From positions 186,001 to 250,000 of the forward strand of contig VXBM01001087.1 in NCBI GenBank assembly GCA_013400155.1: 64,000 bases of DNA. Reading direction: 5' to 3'. The position numbers and the translations under genes were made by a program. This DNA comes from Helopsaltes ochotensis. Its lineage: Eukaryota; Chordata; Aves; Passeriformes; Locustellidae. Positions within the stretch are counted from its first letter, which is position 1. Every line of letters begins with the position of its first letter. This document shows positions 25,140 to 35,935 of this stretch, one piece after another. The notes under the pieces were generated by a model. It had not been told where the DNA came from. It made no database searches and saw only the letters and a list, made by a program, of their open reading frames with translations.

Positions 25140-25505
25140 TTAGCAGCACTTCCTCGGTGCTGCCCGCATCAGAGCCTCCGATTTCAGCCCTTCCAGCGCG
25201 GCGCTGAGGAAGGCAGCCCATCCGTCAATAGCAAGCGTGGCTGCAGTTGATCAGCTAGATCCCTGCTGCTTCTTTTCCGGTGACATCACTGTTTCATGTC
25301 TCTGGATTTCTGCTAACAAGCCACGCTCACGACATCGCTGCAGCAGAGGGCGCTGGCCTCAGGCAGTGGTTCAGAGCGATGCTAACGCTGCAGGTAAAAG
25401 CAGTGACTTCCGGAGAAGCAAGGAGACATGGGTTTGCCCTCCTTTTTTGTTTGATATCATTTCATTCCCAAATCCTTTGACGCCGAAAGATGACTGGATA
25501 GTTTA
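25140..25505. promoter_or_regulatory. Small CpG-rich block, candidate regulatory element or first exon
   Basis: I count about 18 CpG in 360 bp, against a background where CpG is rare. GC is near or slightly above half by eye. It includes a CAGCGCGGCGCTG palindromic core (25194-25206), a TGACATCA near-CRE and a strong CTCF-like motif. A consensus 5' splice site, GCTGCAG/GTAAAAG, lies at 25393/25394. This combination would suit a distal enhancer, insulator or the first exon of a non-coding transcript. No TATA box or conserved protein is seen. Confidence 0.4.
25340..25353 (+). promoter_or_regulatory. CTCF-core-like motif
   Basis: GCAGCAGAGGGCGC matches the vertebrate CTCF core CCASYAGRKGGCRS at 13 of 14 positions, including the invariant AG, GG and GC. 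It lies inside the CpG-rich block, which raises the chance that it is real. Confidence 0.45.
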
Positions 25506-25957
25506 AACAGCATCGTTCTCACAAAGCAGAAAGAGAACAAGTAGTCTGCTGCACAGCTGTGTTCCAACCCACCCACTGCACACAGAGTCTAGTTCAGCCT
25601 TACTTTCTTACGAGGGTAATAAGTGTGCACATAGAATGAAATTAAGAACCCTTCCAAGTTCCGGGCCAGGTGCTGGGCAGATGTACAGTGAGGGGGTGGA
25701 GGGATTGTAGGGAAGCACTGAGAAGAAATCTTTTCTCATAGACCACCATGAAGCTGCAGAGCCCCTACAAAGAAGTCTCACTGAGACCTATGCCTTACCT
25801 GGGAGTCCAGAACAGAAAACGGGACACGGGAGACTCCTGCTTAGCAGAGGACTCAGCCTTTCCACACCCGTCTCCATTCAGTACTTATTCCATTGCTCCT
25901 TGTTTTCATGCACAGAACTACCCGCTACAAGTGCATCTCTTCCTCCGAGTCAGGCTC

Positions 25958-25987
25958 TGACACCTTGCAGAATGACACCTTGCAGAA
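25958..25987. repeat. Perfect 15-bp tandem duplication
   Basis: TGACACCTTGCAGAA occurs twice head to tail with no mismatch, which suggests a recent slippage event. Confidence 0.9.
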
Positions 25988-26124
25988 GTGAGCAAGGGGA
26001 TAGATTTGTCTCCTGGTAGCTGTTACTGACTTTTATTGTACTTCGTTTTCAGACAATGATATGAAAAGAGCTATCTGAAATCTGCATTTGGTTGTTCACA
26101 GTCAATACATAGACTTTTCGTAGA

Positions 26125-26165
26125 CTTCAATATTTTTTAGATGAGTCATGTAAAAAATATTGAAG
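26125..26165. repeat. 41-bp near-perfect palindrome centred on an AP-1 site
   Basis: Arms CTTCAATATTTTTTA (26125-26139) and TAAAAAATATTGAAG (26151-26165) are exact reverse complements over 15 bp. The centre, G-ATGAGTCAT-G, is itself palindromic apart from one G/G mismatch pair and the middle base. It contains TGAGTCA (26142-26148), the AP-1 consensus. Just outside the right arm, ATTGAAGACTAC nearly complements GTAGACTTCAAT on the left, as if the arm end had been duplicated. Confidence 0.9.
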
Positions 26166-29100
26166 AATTGAAGACTACACCTACTTTTACACATTCATTA
26201 CACGATCCAGATCATCACTTTCTGTTAATTACCTACATTGAAATTTGCAGTGACTAACTGAACTTCTCAAGACAATAGAAGTTAAGCTGCTGTGATGAAG
26301 TGTCCACCTAGTTCATATGGCATCATGAAATGCATTGATATTATTTCATTATTATTCACATTTTATTATTTTAGGTGAATATATTTTTAATGCCATTTAA
26401 GACAAAAAATGTGGAAATATAAAAATGGTCAGGAAATATTTATTCTTAAGTCCCAATCTTTAAACTTTTAACTTCAACATTTTTTAAAGTTTGTTTTTTG
26501 TAGTTTAAAAAAACAACAATGACATCCAGTGGCTGTAAATTTGTCCAGCATTTTTACTTTCATATTTGACACCACATCCAGTGTAGAAAATAGATCTGTG
26601 CCTCATAAAATTGTAAAATAAGATATGAACTTTAATACATGCTGAATAGAGGTGCAAAGCCTTAACATGTCACCTTGAGACACTTTGCAATAGATATTGT
26701 TCTGGAATGTACGAATGTTCATGAGACAATTTTTTGGTAACATTGAAATAAGTGCAATGAATTTGCTCTAGAACTCTGAATCCTATTAAGTTGAAATAAA
26801 ATTAGCACATGCTTTTTAAAACAACTTTGTGTCTATATGGTCCTATTAGTAGCAGCCCTTTCTTTTCTGCCTCGTATGCCTATTTTGTATATTTAGAAAC
26901 CAAGAGTACCTGGTACCTTTTCTATAATCATATGGACCATACCAGCCCTAAAGATAGATATGTTAAGGATGAGGAATGTCACTTATCATTATGTTTCCCT
27001 TCCCTAAGAAAAATAAAATACTTATTTCCATAAATATTGGGAAGAAAAAAAGTGAATTGAGGAAGTTAACATTTTTTTCCAAGGTTCTGTGAACCTTGCA
27101 AATGAGGGGGAACCTCTCAGCTTGAAGGAGCATTCCCTAATGCAATTTAATTTTCACTGCTGGTAAAGATTCAAAAAAAAAGTTAATTAAAATTATATAG
27201 GAGTTTATTTGAACAAATAATTTTTTTAGCAGATCAATACCCAGAAGATTCTAGGAATAGTACTACCCTCTTTTTTTTTTTTTCTTCTATGGACAGTTTT
27301 TCTCCTCATTTCTCTTTGTAGCTGCACAGTCCAGCTTGCAGCACCCACTACAGTAGGCTTCCCCACCTCCAGCCCGGCAGTCACTGGGGTGACCCAGTGG
27401 CACTCATTACCAGAGAGCTGCAGAAGCCCTGTGCAATGCCAGCTGCTGGTGGCATTCTCCATCTCGGCTCTGGCTCACGCAGCACACACCACCTCAAATC
27501 CCACTCCTGGCTGCAGACATCTTCAGGGCTCCCAAGCTCCTGTTCTGCAGTAGGTAAATCACTTTGCTTCAGGAGCTGGAAACAATCTAGGAACTTCCCC
27601 AGGGAGCCAGACAAACCCAGACTAGCAATAGGGAATGCATGGATTTCAGTTAACCATCAACATTTAAGGCAAAGATGGATTTATGTGGAGGGAAAGGGAT
27701 TCAGCAATCTCTCCTGTGGCCAGTTGGATTTAATGAGACAGCTCTTGCTGTGGAGATTTCATTCCCAATCTAGCAGCCCAGCAGGGATGAGTTAATAGGT
27801 GGGCTTCTATTTTTTGTTACATAGTCATTCTCCTTTCCCTCAGTTTAGCTTCAAGTTGTGCATGTCAGTACATTTGAGAACAGTAAAATCAGTATTAAAA
27901 ATTACCTGTTCTTAAAAAAAAACCAAACCAAACAAGTTGTGAAAGAATAGAGATACTTTTCTTCTGCCAAGACTAAGTCTGTACTTTGTGGTCTGTGAGA
28001 TTTTCTGTATCAACAGTATATATTATTTTCACTTATCTGTCTGTATTTGGCAGAGCTACAAACAAAATGGTTTTACACTTTGAGAAGTATACCTAGATTG
28101 ACATATCATCTGCACATAGAAATTAATTAAACTAATCTCAATCTTTTCTTCTTGCTGGTGGTACCTGACAGCTTCTTTCACCCAGCATTACTTGGAATTA
28201 TTTACTAGCTTTTATCAACAAATTTCACTCCATAACCTTCTAAACACCTTGAAAATATCCACAGTCAAAAACTGAAACGATGGCAGTTAATTTTAAGATA
28301 TAGAACATGTAACTATTTCTTGGCATGATAGTTTCTCAGGCAAGGAAACGCATTTGCAATCTTTTCACCTACAGAAATTGGAGAGTAATTGATGCTTCTC
28401 CTGGTGTAAAATACATTTGCAAATCAAAGAGAAACTTAGCTCTTGATTTCTCCCTAATATGGTATTCATGTCTCATGGTAAAGTCTTCTCCCAGCTGTAT
28501 TTAGGCTGCAAGTCTCCATAGGAAACAGGCACAGACCTGCCAAGAATTGTATATGGCTTGATGGGATTGAAAGTGTCATTACTGAGGAAAACTACAGAGT
28601 GAAGGGAGGAAAAGGCTTGATTTGCAATGCGATCTTCCCCTCTCTAGTGACCTGCCTTTGCTACACACATCGATCAGTGATGAAAAGCAAAGGAATAAAA
28701 GAGTCCTAATTATCAAAGCACCTGTACCAAAGCATTCATGTTTGCATTTTTACAGACATGATTATGTTTGTTTATGTATGTATAGTGCAAAACATATGCA
28801 AAAAAATTTATACTAAAGTTTAGAGCTAATAAAGGCATAACTGAAACGATGCAAAGTCTCTGACACCGCTTAAATCTTGCAGGGAAAGAAAATTCTTCCT
28901 TAGTTACACACAGCATAATTCCCGCATTGTTCTGCATTATCCTTATTTGAGACCAAAATGAAGCCAAAAAGAGAAATCCCTGTGGATATCAACTGTCATC
29001 ATTTTATTGCCTTGAGTGAAATCAATTTACAGCTATCGTTTTTAGAGCCTCTGCCACAGCCACCACTCACACTTGAGCGTAGCTCCTTTCTCCTCCATCT

Positions 29101-29835
29101 CTTCTGCTCCCTGCCTTGTCCCCAGGGTACCTGCCTGCTGGAACAGGGGGAGCAGCACCTCTCTCAGCAGACAGCCAGCGTTTGTTATGGAGGACACACT
29201 GAAGTCAAAATTTGTGGTTTTGCATGAAGCATTCCAGCATGCCATTTCACTGGGGAATCAGCTAAGTGGTTCCCCTCATCAGCAGGAGCCATGGGCCAGT
29301 TTCCAGGTGCATCAAAAGAATAACTGTTCTGTGAAAATAGATTAGTTGACTTCACTTGCTAAAATATGTGCTCTCTCCCCCCTTAAGAAGATAAAAATCC
29401 ATGGATACTCGCAGACACACAGCAGCAACATTTCACTTTTTATTATTGTCATTAGTATTACTTTTGTGCTTGCAGTCCAGGCAAGGCTGAAGGAGAGAAA
29501 TTTTCAACCACAGAATAAGAGTAACATTCCCATTCTAACAAGTTTGCAGTGTAGAGGCAGCAGATGGACCCAGACAAATGGCAGGGCAGAAGCACTATGA
29601 GACACAACTAATCTCACAGCATTCTCCTGCCTAATGTTGCTGACCTTGTGCAAGCCTAATAGCCAGGTTTGGGATGGTATTTGAAAAAGAGGGAAAAAAA
29701 CATCTGGAATTTACATCCCCTTGTAATAAACACAAGATATCATCTAGGAGCAGAAATACACATATAAAAATATGCATATATTAATCACTTTTGTCAGGTT
29801 ATAGTGTCATATGACATACATCAATAGACAAAATT
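26166..29835. other. Non-coding stretch
   Basis: No gene is supported. A 19-bp hairpin (CAAGGTTC, TGT, GAACCTTG) lies at 27080-27098 and a T run at about 27270-27282. A GC-rich patch at 27320-27560 is open on both strands (132 codons plus, 78 and 77 minus) but is CpG-poor and unrecognised. A pyrimidine tract ending CCCCAG at 29125 is a good 3' splice-site match. Confidence 0.5.
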
Positions 29836-30610
29836 TCATAGAATCATGGAATAATTTGCGCTGGGATGAACCTTAAAGGTTATCTAGTCCAAGCCCTCTG
29901 CCATGAGCTCTAGACCAGCTTGCTCAGAGCCCTGTCCAATATGGCCTTGAATGTATTCAGGGATGCAGCACGTACTGCCTCTCTGGACACCCTGTTCTTG
30001 TGTTTCAGCTCCTCAGTGTAAAAAATATTCTTACTTAAACCTAGTCTGAATCTACCTCTGTTAGTTTAAAACCACTACTCCTTGTCCTATTGCTACAGGC
30101 CCGACTAAAAACTTACCCCATCTTTCTTGTAGACCCCTTTTAGCTGCTAGGAGGCTGCTATAAGCTCCTCTCAGAGCTCTTTTCTTCTCCAGGCTGAACA
30201 GCCTCAGCTCTCTCAGCCTTCACAGGACAGCTGCTCCAGCCCTCCAGTTGTCTTCATGGCTCTCTCCTGGACTCACTCCAACAGGTCGATGTCTTTCCTG
30301 TGCTGCTGGATGCAGCTCTCCACGTGGGTTCTCAGGAGGTCAGAGTAGAGGAGCAGAATCACTTCCTTTAATGATCTGCTGGCCACCCCTCTTTGATGAA
30401 GCCCAGGAAACAATTGGCATTGTGAGCTACAAGAGCACATTACTGGCTCATACCCAGCTTTTCATCCAGTTCTTCCCACCAGGGCTGCTCTCAATCTCTT
30501 CATCCTCCCTTCTGTGTTGATATTGGGGGTTGCCTTGACCCAGGTGCAGGACCTTACACTTGCAAAATTTAGGATTCTTAACATCAGTTCCTGCATAAAC
30601 ATGCCTTTTG
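29836..30610 (-). mobile_element. CR1 LINE retrotransposon, 5'-truncated copy
   Basis: This is the best-preserved transposon here. The plus-strand left end, TCATAGAATCATGGAAT, is the reverse complement of the ATTCTATGATTCTATGA-type tail that marks avian CR1 3' ends. Next come family landmarks: ACCTTAAAGGTTATCTAGTC, TCCAGGCTGAACAGCC, CTCACTCCAACAGGTC and CCAGGTGCAGGACCTTACAC. On the minus strand at 30526-30558 it encodes CKVLHLGQGNP, the CR1 reverse-transcriptase C-terminal motif. The copy covers roughly the last 770 bp of the element and carries many substitutions and indels. Strong 5' truncation is normal for CR1, which usually leaves no target duplication. The boundary near 30610 is approximate. 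Confidence 0.95.
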
Positions 30611-33600
30611 GCTCCCACTACAATTTTATTATTAATTGTCAAACCTAAGCAATTTTCTCTGTCAAAATAATTATCAAGTTAGCTGGTTTTATGGCACAGA
30701 GAATAAATGGATATATAACCTTTCATCAGTCTATATGCTTTGGTGTGTCTTTATTTTTAAAAACAAGTTGCTTTCTCAAAAAGGGTACAGTTTAATTTGC
30801 TTGTGATACCAACTGTTAAAAATAGTAAAAAGTAAATCTAAAACCCTTTAAAAGTTCTTTTTCCAATCTTTGTACATTCAGGTACCCTTTAAGCAACTCT
30901 ATTTTAGCAGATTTGTTGAGAAATAAAATCATCTCTGAATAAAAATATTTATTTACAAATACATATTAATCACTTCAAAACAAGCTCCTTAATCATAAAC
31001 CTTTGCTGAGAAATCCACATAGGTTATTTTTTTGTGTTCACTTGCCCTAAAACAAAGAGAAAAATATATTCAGTTCGCTGTAATTAGCTTGATTAGCCTT
31101 ACCTTGTTCAAGCATATTCCTAGAACAGAGACCTTAAGGTGAATATGTTAACAGCCTTCCACTTTGTAAAACAGTGTTACATTTTAGCATATAAAAGCCT
31201 GGCTGAAAAAAAAAAAGATAGTTTTCATTTGATTTCCCTATGTACTCCTGGGGAATTTATCAAATCTTCCTTTTTAATGAGGAAACCCAATTCTGCCCAT
31301 ACCCAAACTAAAACTATGATCTCACTTGTGACAAAAATAAATGTGCATTTTTATTTTAAGACAGCTCACTAGTCTTATTTCTTTTAATGTAAAATGTGAC
31401 TGTGGATAGTGCACAGGTGGTTCTCATCCTACTATTTAAAGCTAGCCTTATTCCCCTTCTGAGGTTATCTTGATTAGCTGGGTAGTTATGAAACCTGAGC
31501 ATTTGTACTAGAACTTTACAACATAACAGCTTCTTAAAATTTTCAGTATTAAGTAATCCCAAAACACTACTGTTTTCAGCCAAGAGAGCCTAATCCTTTG
31601 AGTATGTCATCACTATGAAGGAAAAAAACTTCACACCAACCAACAGCAATAGAAACTCATTTGTAATAAACTGGAGAATGCATCTGAATCTGCTCTTAAA
31701 TAAAAAAACTCGCAGAGCAATTCTGTATTTCAGGTGTGTTTTTTTGAATGGATCAAGTGATCTGCCCAGGTGGATCCAAAGGGGGTGAGAAAAGGTATCC
31801 CTGATCATACAAGGAAGGACAAAGCCTTGGAAAACAGGAGCACCGAGAAGACGCCAGTCACAGGTCCCACAGCCATTGCTCTGCCTTAGCAAGAAAGACT
31901 GGCTCTACTGAAGCTGAGAACTGCAGTGAGTTAACATGCACAGCGTGGCGATCTTGGGGGCCCTAGAAAAGTGGGAAAGACAAGACAGTATGTTTTGGAG
32001 CCTGGTCCAAGGCAGCTTTAGTGTATTTTAATCAAAGAGGAATATGACTTTCTTCTATTTTTTTTCTTATTATTTTCTTTTCTTTTAAACTCTGGGGGAC
32101 ATTGTAATCCCCAGCTTCTCTACTTTCAGTCTTGCTCTTGCTGCAGACTGAGAACTGGTGTGATCTATTGTTAATGTTTGAATGGATTTCGGTTTGGGGT
32201 GGGATACCAAATGTAGGCCTGCTGAGCCACAGAAAATAAATAATGGACAGGAAAGCTTATTTTCCAGGCTGAAGTGAAGAGGGATGGGGAGTAGGGGCTA
32301 GTGAGGGAGGGGCTGGAGAGGTAGTTGGTTAAGATTTATTTGGCAGACATGTACAGCTATCCTGTTTGAGTTGTATTTGAATTAATTAACTTCATCTGTG
32401 TAAACTGGGTCAGTATCCTGTAATTTCCTAAGGGTATGGCAGTATCAGGAAACTAAATGGTCAGCAGAGCTGGTTGAATAGTTAAAATTACTGATTTACA
32501 AATAGTTCCCGGAATAAAACCACGGAGTTTCATTTCTGATGATTTATTGGGCAATATAGGAAAATTTATCTTACCTGAAAAATGTCCTTTCTGTAAGAGG
32601 GGAAGTCCACAGCTCCTTGAGTTTTCCTCTCATACTTTCCATCTCTGAGGGCAAAGCCATGCTGGTCAAATAAGGCCATACATCAGCAAATCTCACCAGT
32701 TTCCAGTGCAACTTCATAGAAAGTAGTCCTTTACAGCTTAATTCACAGCTAAGATGATAAGGAAGAGAGGGGGGAAAAACAAAAAAAGAACCACACAATT
32801 CCTGCTGCAGAAAAGTTTAAACCTCCCTGACAACTACTTTTATGTTCCATAGCATCTCTCATAAATATATGAACATCTGGGAGATGGAGAAAGCATTTAT
32901 TAACATAGGGTAGTTTGTGGATTTGCTTGACTCAGAACTGTCCTTCTTGTGCCAGGTGGGTAGATGGGGTTTCCAGCTTTCTTGCTAGAAGAAATTAAAT
33001 GCTTGCAACCAGACTCCTAGGAAAGACTACAGGTTCAAGACAATAGAGTACCCAATAGGTGTCAGTGAATACAAGAAAATGACGAATTGCAAAAAGTATG
33101 TCTTGCTGCCCTCCGTTTAAAAAAGAAGAATGTCGGTTCAGAGACAGCACATGAAATGTGCTTCTTCCTCCAGATAATGGCAGGATACAAGGAGGTTTGC
33201 CTATATGGTCTTGAGACCTTAAGATTATAGTGAAAAAAAATGTTATATGTTTCTGTGCGTGTTGGAAAAGAGCTGCCTAGCCTGAAGACTTCTACGGCTC
33301 ATGAGGAATATCCACAAATATTTAAAAGAGAGAGAGGTATTGCTGGCTTCTACAGCTTTGGCAAAGTACTGATTTAGTCACCCAGTAACCAGAGTCTTAG
33401 CAGCAGGTTGTTATTTCAATTTTTAATTAATGACTAGGATTACAGGTTATCATGACGTGAAATTTCTGAATGAGATATTTCATTTACTTTCTTTTCAGGG
33501 TTTTTTTCTGACATCATGGTTTCTCAGATTTTTACAGGATTTTTTCCAGTGTTTGTGGGGTTTGTGTGGTTCATATGTGGCTAAATGGAACATGAAAGAA

Positions 33601-35279
33601 ACAGTTCTCTTAAGTAATACTTCTCTAAGATAAGACTGTAATCTTAAAACACAGTGTTTACTGAAAAGATGATAAGGCTAAAAGCCTTCAAAGAAGAAAA
33701 TTTAACAGAATTTCGGAAAGAAAAATAAAAGATAAATAATTACATATTCAGTGAATTTAATTTCCAGCTAGGAGCACTTTTCATTGGGAGAAGTTTGAGA
33801 AGCCTTGTATCTGCTTTTGAGAACTGCTCTGAGGCTTTACATAGTCTATAGTGATCTAGAAACCAAGCTTGTTTATCACCTATGGTAAATTAAAAAAAAA
33901 AATCTTTTTATTTCTAAGTGTGTCTCTATTGCTAGATAAATGAGAGAGATTGATAAATTCCTTGAGCATATCCTGTCTGCTGATTATATTTTCGAAGCTG
34001 GAAGAAGTGTGGTGAATCCATGTGGACAGCCTGCTTTAGTTCTTCCTCCTATATCTTCTTAAGTTTTCTATGTAAGAGTAAAAATTTGTTGATTCACAAT
34101 CAGGAAGAAATTTTGAGTGCATCCTGCCTCTCAAAGGAATTACAATATGCAAGCAATATTTTCCTTCATCTTACGCCATCTTGCTTTCTTCACGGACTCC
34201 AAACACAAGGACAAAATGAAGAGCCTTGAAAATTAATTTTGAAGATGAATGACCAGAAGTTTCCCTATTTTGTTTTTTTCAGCAAATCAAAGCTATATCA
34301 GCAACAAGCTACACGGTCTTGCAGATGCAGACACAGATGTAGAGGCCTCTGAACTACTTCCAAAACTGGAAGCAGCACAGTCACCACATCAACATGATGC
34401 CCTATCATAATTAACTAATGGCTATATGGCTGCCACAACCCACTCAAATATTGTGCACAGCTCTATGCACTCTAGACAGATTGTATTTTTGCCAATTTTT
34501 TGGCTGTATCTATCTGTGCACTCTTGCTGCAGCGCATGATACCAATAATGCTGCACGGATATGTGAAAAAAAATGCATAAATCCTTGCTAAAAATGAAAC
34601 TAGTGCAAAACAAACCTTGGATAAAAATAGGTCATTAAGATAGGTTTCTTCAGTCTAATTTAGAGCAGGCTCTCGGGAGCAGTAGTGATAAAAGAAGTGA
34701 CATAAACAGTGGCATTTAATTAAGTATTCACAGTTAATTTTTCCGATTTAAGCCTCATTTATATCTATTTTTCCTATTGTTCTGTGATATTTAGTGGTTT
34801 GTGACCACTATGACAAAACACCTCAACATATGTTCAACAGTAACCTGTGTGTATTTCTACCAAAAGATCTTTTTCATGTTCTGCTGGAAAACTGCTGAGC
34901 ATCCTGTCTTTGTTTTTTCTGGTCTTTCTGTGATTACTGAGCACCTCTACTCTCATTTTACTCCTTTTTTTTTTTTCATTTCCCTCACAGAAGACCTGAG
35001 AGTCAGCATAGCTAAAGGAGGCAAGTTAATAAGTTACTACACTCAGAATAGAGGATTTTTTTTAACTCTAAGTGGATGACTGAAAATTGGTTGAATTAAC
35101 ATACTGAAGAAAGTAATGCCTATTCATTATCAAAGTGCAAGAGTATACTGAATGCAGTTTTGCAGGTCACAAGGGACTCAAGAACTGTTCTGAGCTGGTC
35201 TGAAGGGTGGTGTCAAACTGCCTAATTTCGAGACGATGCACAAATTATGGCAAGTAAGTTAGAGGTCAGGATAAGAAGT
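30611..35279. other. Non-coding stretch
   Basis: No gene is recognised. An A run lies at about 31207-31217 and a T-rich tract ends in CCCTCACAG at 34990, a strong 3' splice-site match with no clear exon behind it. Other open frames (up to 100 codons) look random. Confidence 0.55.
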
Positions 35280-35935
35280 TTAAAAAAATCCTGACAAGCC
35301 AGAGGAATGATCTGAAAAATTAGGATGCATTTCAATAAAAACAAGCAGAAAATACCAAGGTTAGACAAAAAAAAAAGCAGTAGGAAAAACACACTGTGAG
35401 AATAGCACCAGTTACACAGAAGATGATCAAGACATTGTGGGGGACTGTGAGTTGAAAGTGAGTCTTGATTTAAAAATATTAAGAGGAGGTACTGGGACAA
35501 AAAGCAAAGATAATGCTGAGAAATGTTAGGTAATCTTTCCACTCTGCTTAGCTGAAATACTACCTCCACTTTGTGATAGTAATCCTCAAAGAGGATGTGA
35601 ACCAAGAGGGCCAGTCTGCAATGGAGCAGTGATAATCACTGTGGCCTTGATCCTATAAATAGTGAGGAAATACTAAAGTAGTCTTGGGGAAGAATACAAG
35701 GAAAAGAAAAGAATAACTTGAACGATGTCACATATGGATAGAGAAGGCAGAAACATTTGGCTTAAATTGAAATAAGAAAACTTGGGCTATATATTGGAAA
35801 CGCTCTAATGGAAGGATGATAACTGACCCCGTGGACAATTCGGAGTACGTGTCTTTGCTTTTGACTTTGGAAGTCTACAAGAACAGGCTGAACATGAGCA
35901 TCAGGAGTTATTCCCTACAGGGATTTTTCCAACAC
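35280..35935 (+). mobile_element. Ancient CR1/L3-like LINE fragment (C-terminal half of ORF2)
   Basis: On the plus strand, CR1 ORF2 landmarks appear in the right order: CATTTCAATAAAAACAAG near 35327 (family FNKTKCK), GATGATCAAGACATTGTG near 35421 (DLGVIVD), AAAAAGCAAAGATAATGC near 35498 (KKAN), TTGGCTTAAATTGAAA near 35757 (GLKLK) and GGAAGTCTACAAGAACAGGC near 35869 (FKNRLD). In-frame stops and several frameshifts are present and the 3' terminal repeat is gone. The minus-strand open frame at 35222-35605 is a shadow of this element. The 5' limit is uncertain. Confidence 0.7.
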
